DNA of 7,204 bases, taken from the NCBI GenBank assembly GCA_002451015.1, contig DKBB01000205.1, forward strand, positions 4,499 to 11,702, written 5' to 3'. The notes beneath the pieces were generated by a model. That model was not told where the DNA came from. It was given only the letters and a program-made list of their open reading frames with translations, and did not search any database. Each line of letters begins with the position of its first letter. The first letter of the stretch is position 1. The translations under genes and the position numbers were made by a program. The stretch comes from Acidobacteria bacterium UBA6911 (lineage in GTDB: Bacteria; Acidobacteriota; UBA6911). Positions 7,086 to 7,204 of the stretch are shown one piece after another.

Positions 7086-7112
7086 CGACGATTCTGTTTC
7101 GTCGTTTCCTTT
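7086..7112 (+). terminator. Second hairpin with T-rich tail
   Basis: CGACGA (7086-7091) pairs with TCGTCG (7099-7104) across TTCTGTT and is followed by TTTCCTTT. The shape is closer to a rho-independent terminator than the hairpin at 6969, but the stem is only 6 bp and it lies about 135 bp past the last stop codon. Confidence 0.35.
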
Positions 7113-7204
7113 GCGTTCGGTAGTTTGCCTGGAGGTTCCTTGCCTGTGGCCTTCCTGTTGGAGGCAGCGGGGGCGGAATGGAAATTTGCCGGGGAGGTGC
7201 CGCC
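7113..7204. other. Right edge, no supported gene
   Basis: This stretch is G/T-rich on the + strand. An ATG at 7178 with a G-rich sequence before it stays open to the window edge, but only nine codons are visible, which is too few to call a gene. Confidence 0.3.

Noticed and set aside
7060..7110. tRNA-like look of a GC-rich stretch with a GGGTCCGACGATTC segment
   Set aside because: No acceptor stem, D-arm or proper T-arm can be laid out around it; it is better explained as a simple hairpin.
7178..7204. Possible start of a further + strand gene at the right edge
   Set aside because: Only nine codons are visible (MEICRGGAA) with just a loose G-rich upstream sequence; it cannot be supported.

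Overview
The window looks like a piece of an Acidobacteriota chromosome or MAG contig. The main reason is the 755-residue secreted protein of the 'VWFA-related Acidobacterial domain' family (TIGR03436 type), a family strongly expanded in that phylum. A GH78-type rhamnosidase gene and a GC-moderate codon usage fit this but do not prove it. No tRNA, rRNA, CRISPR array, insertion sequence or phage gene is visible.

Left part (1-1620): the 3' part of an alpha-L-rhamnosidase gene (GH78, + strand) enters from the left edge. It lacks the block that normally links the beta-sandwich to the (alpha/alpha)6 barrel, including the motif that carries the general-acid glutamate. It therefore looks like an internally deleted, probably inactive allele, although the frame is open. 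A gene-poor stretch of about 270 bp follows, with a possible frameshifted small gene on the - strand.

Middle (1621-5744): the VWFA-related protein (- strand) and a complete ComM/YifB-family AAA+ ATPase gene (+ strand) diverge from an AT-rich spacer of about 300 bp. The ComM-like protein is probably a branch-migration motor used in natural transformation. The VWFA protein is exported and of unknown role.

Right part (5745-7204): a compact two-gene unit is the most interesting content. The first gene encodes a 261-residue precursor with a twin-arginine-like signal peptide, a hydrophilic middle region and a hydrophobic C-terminal segment carrying 8 cysteines that ends exactly at the stop codon. 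This layout closely resembles halocin C8-type bacteriocin precursors. Fifteen bases downstream lies a 90-residue protein with about three membrane segments, a natural candidate for immunity or export. Two hairpins follow. I infer a small peptide-antibiotic/immunity module; homology could not be tested here.
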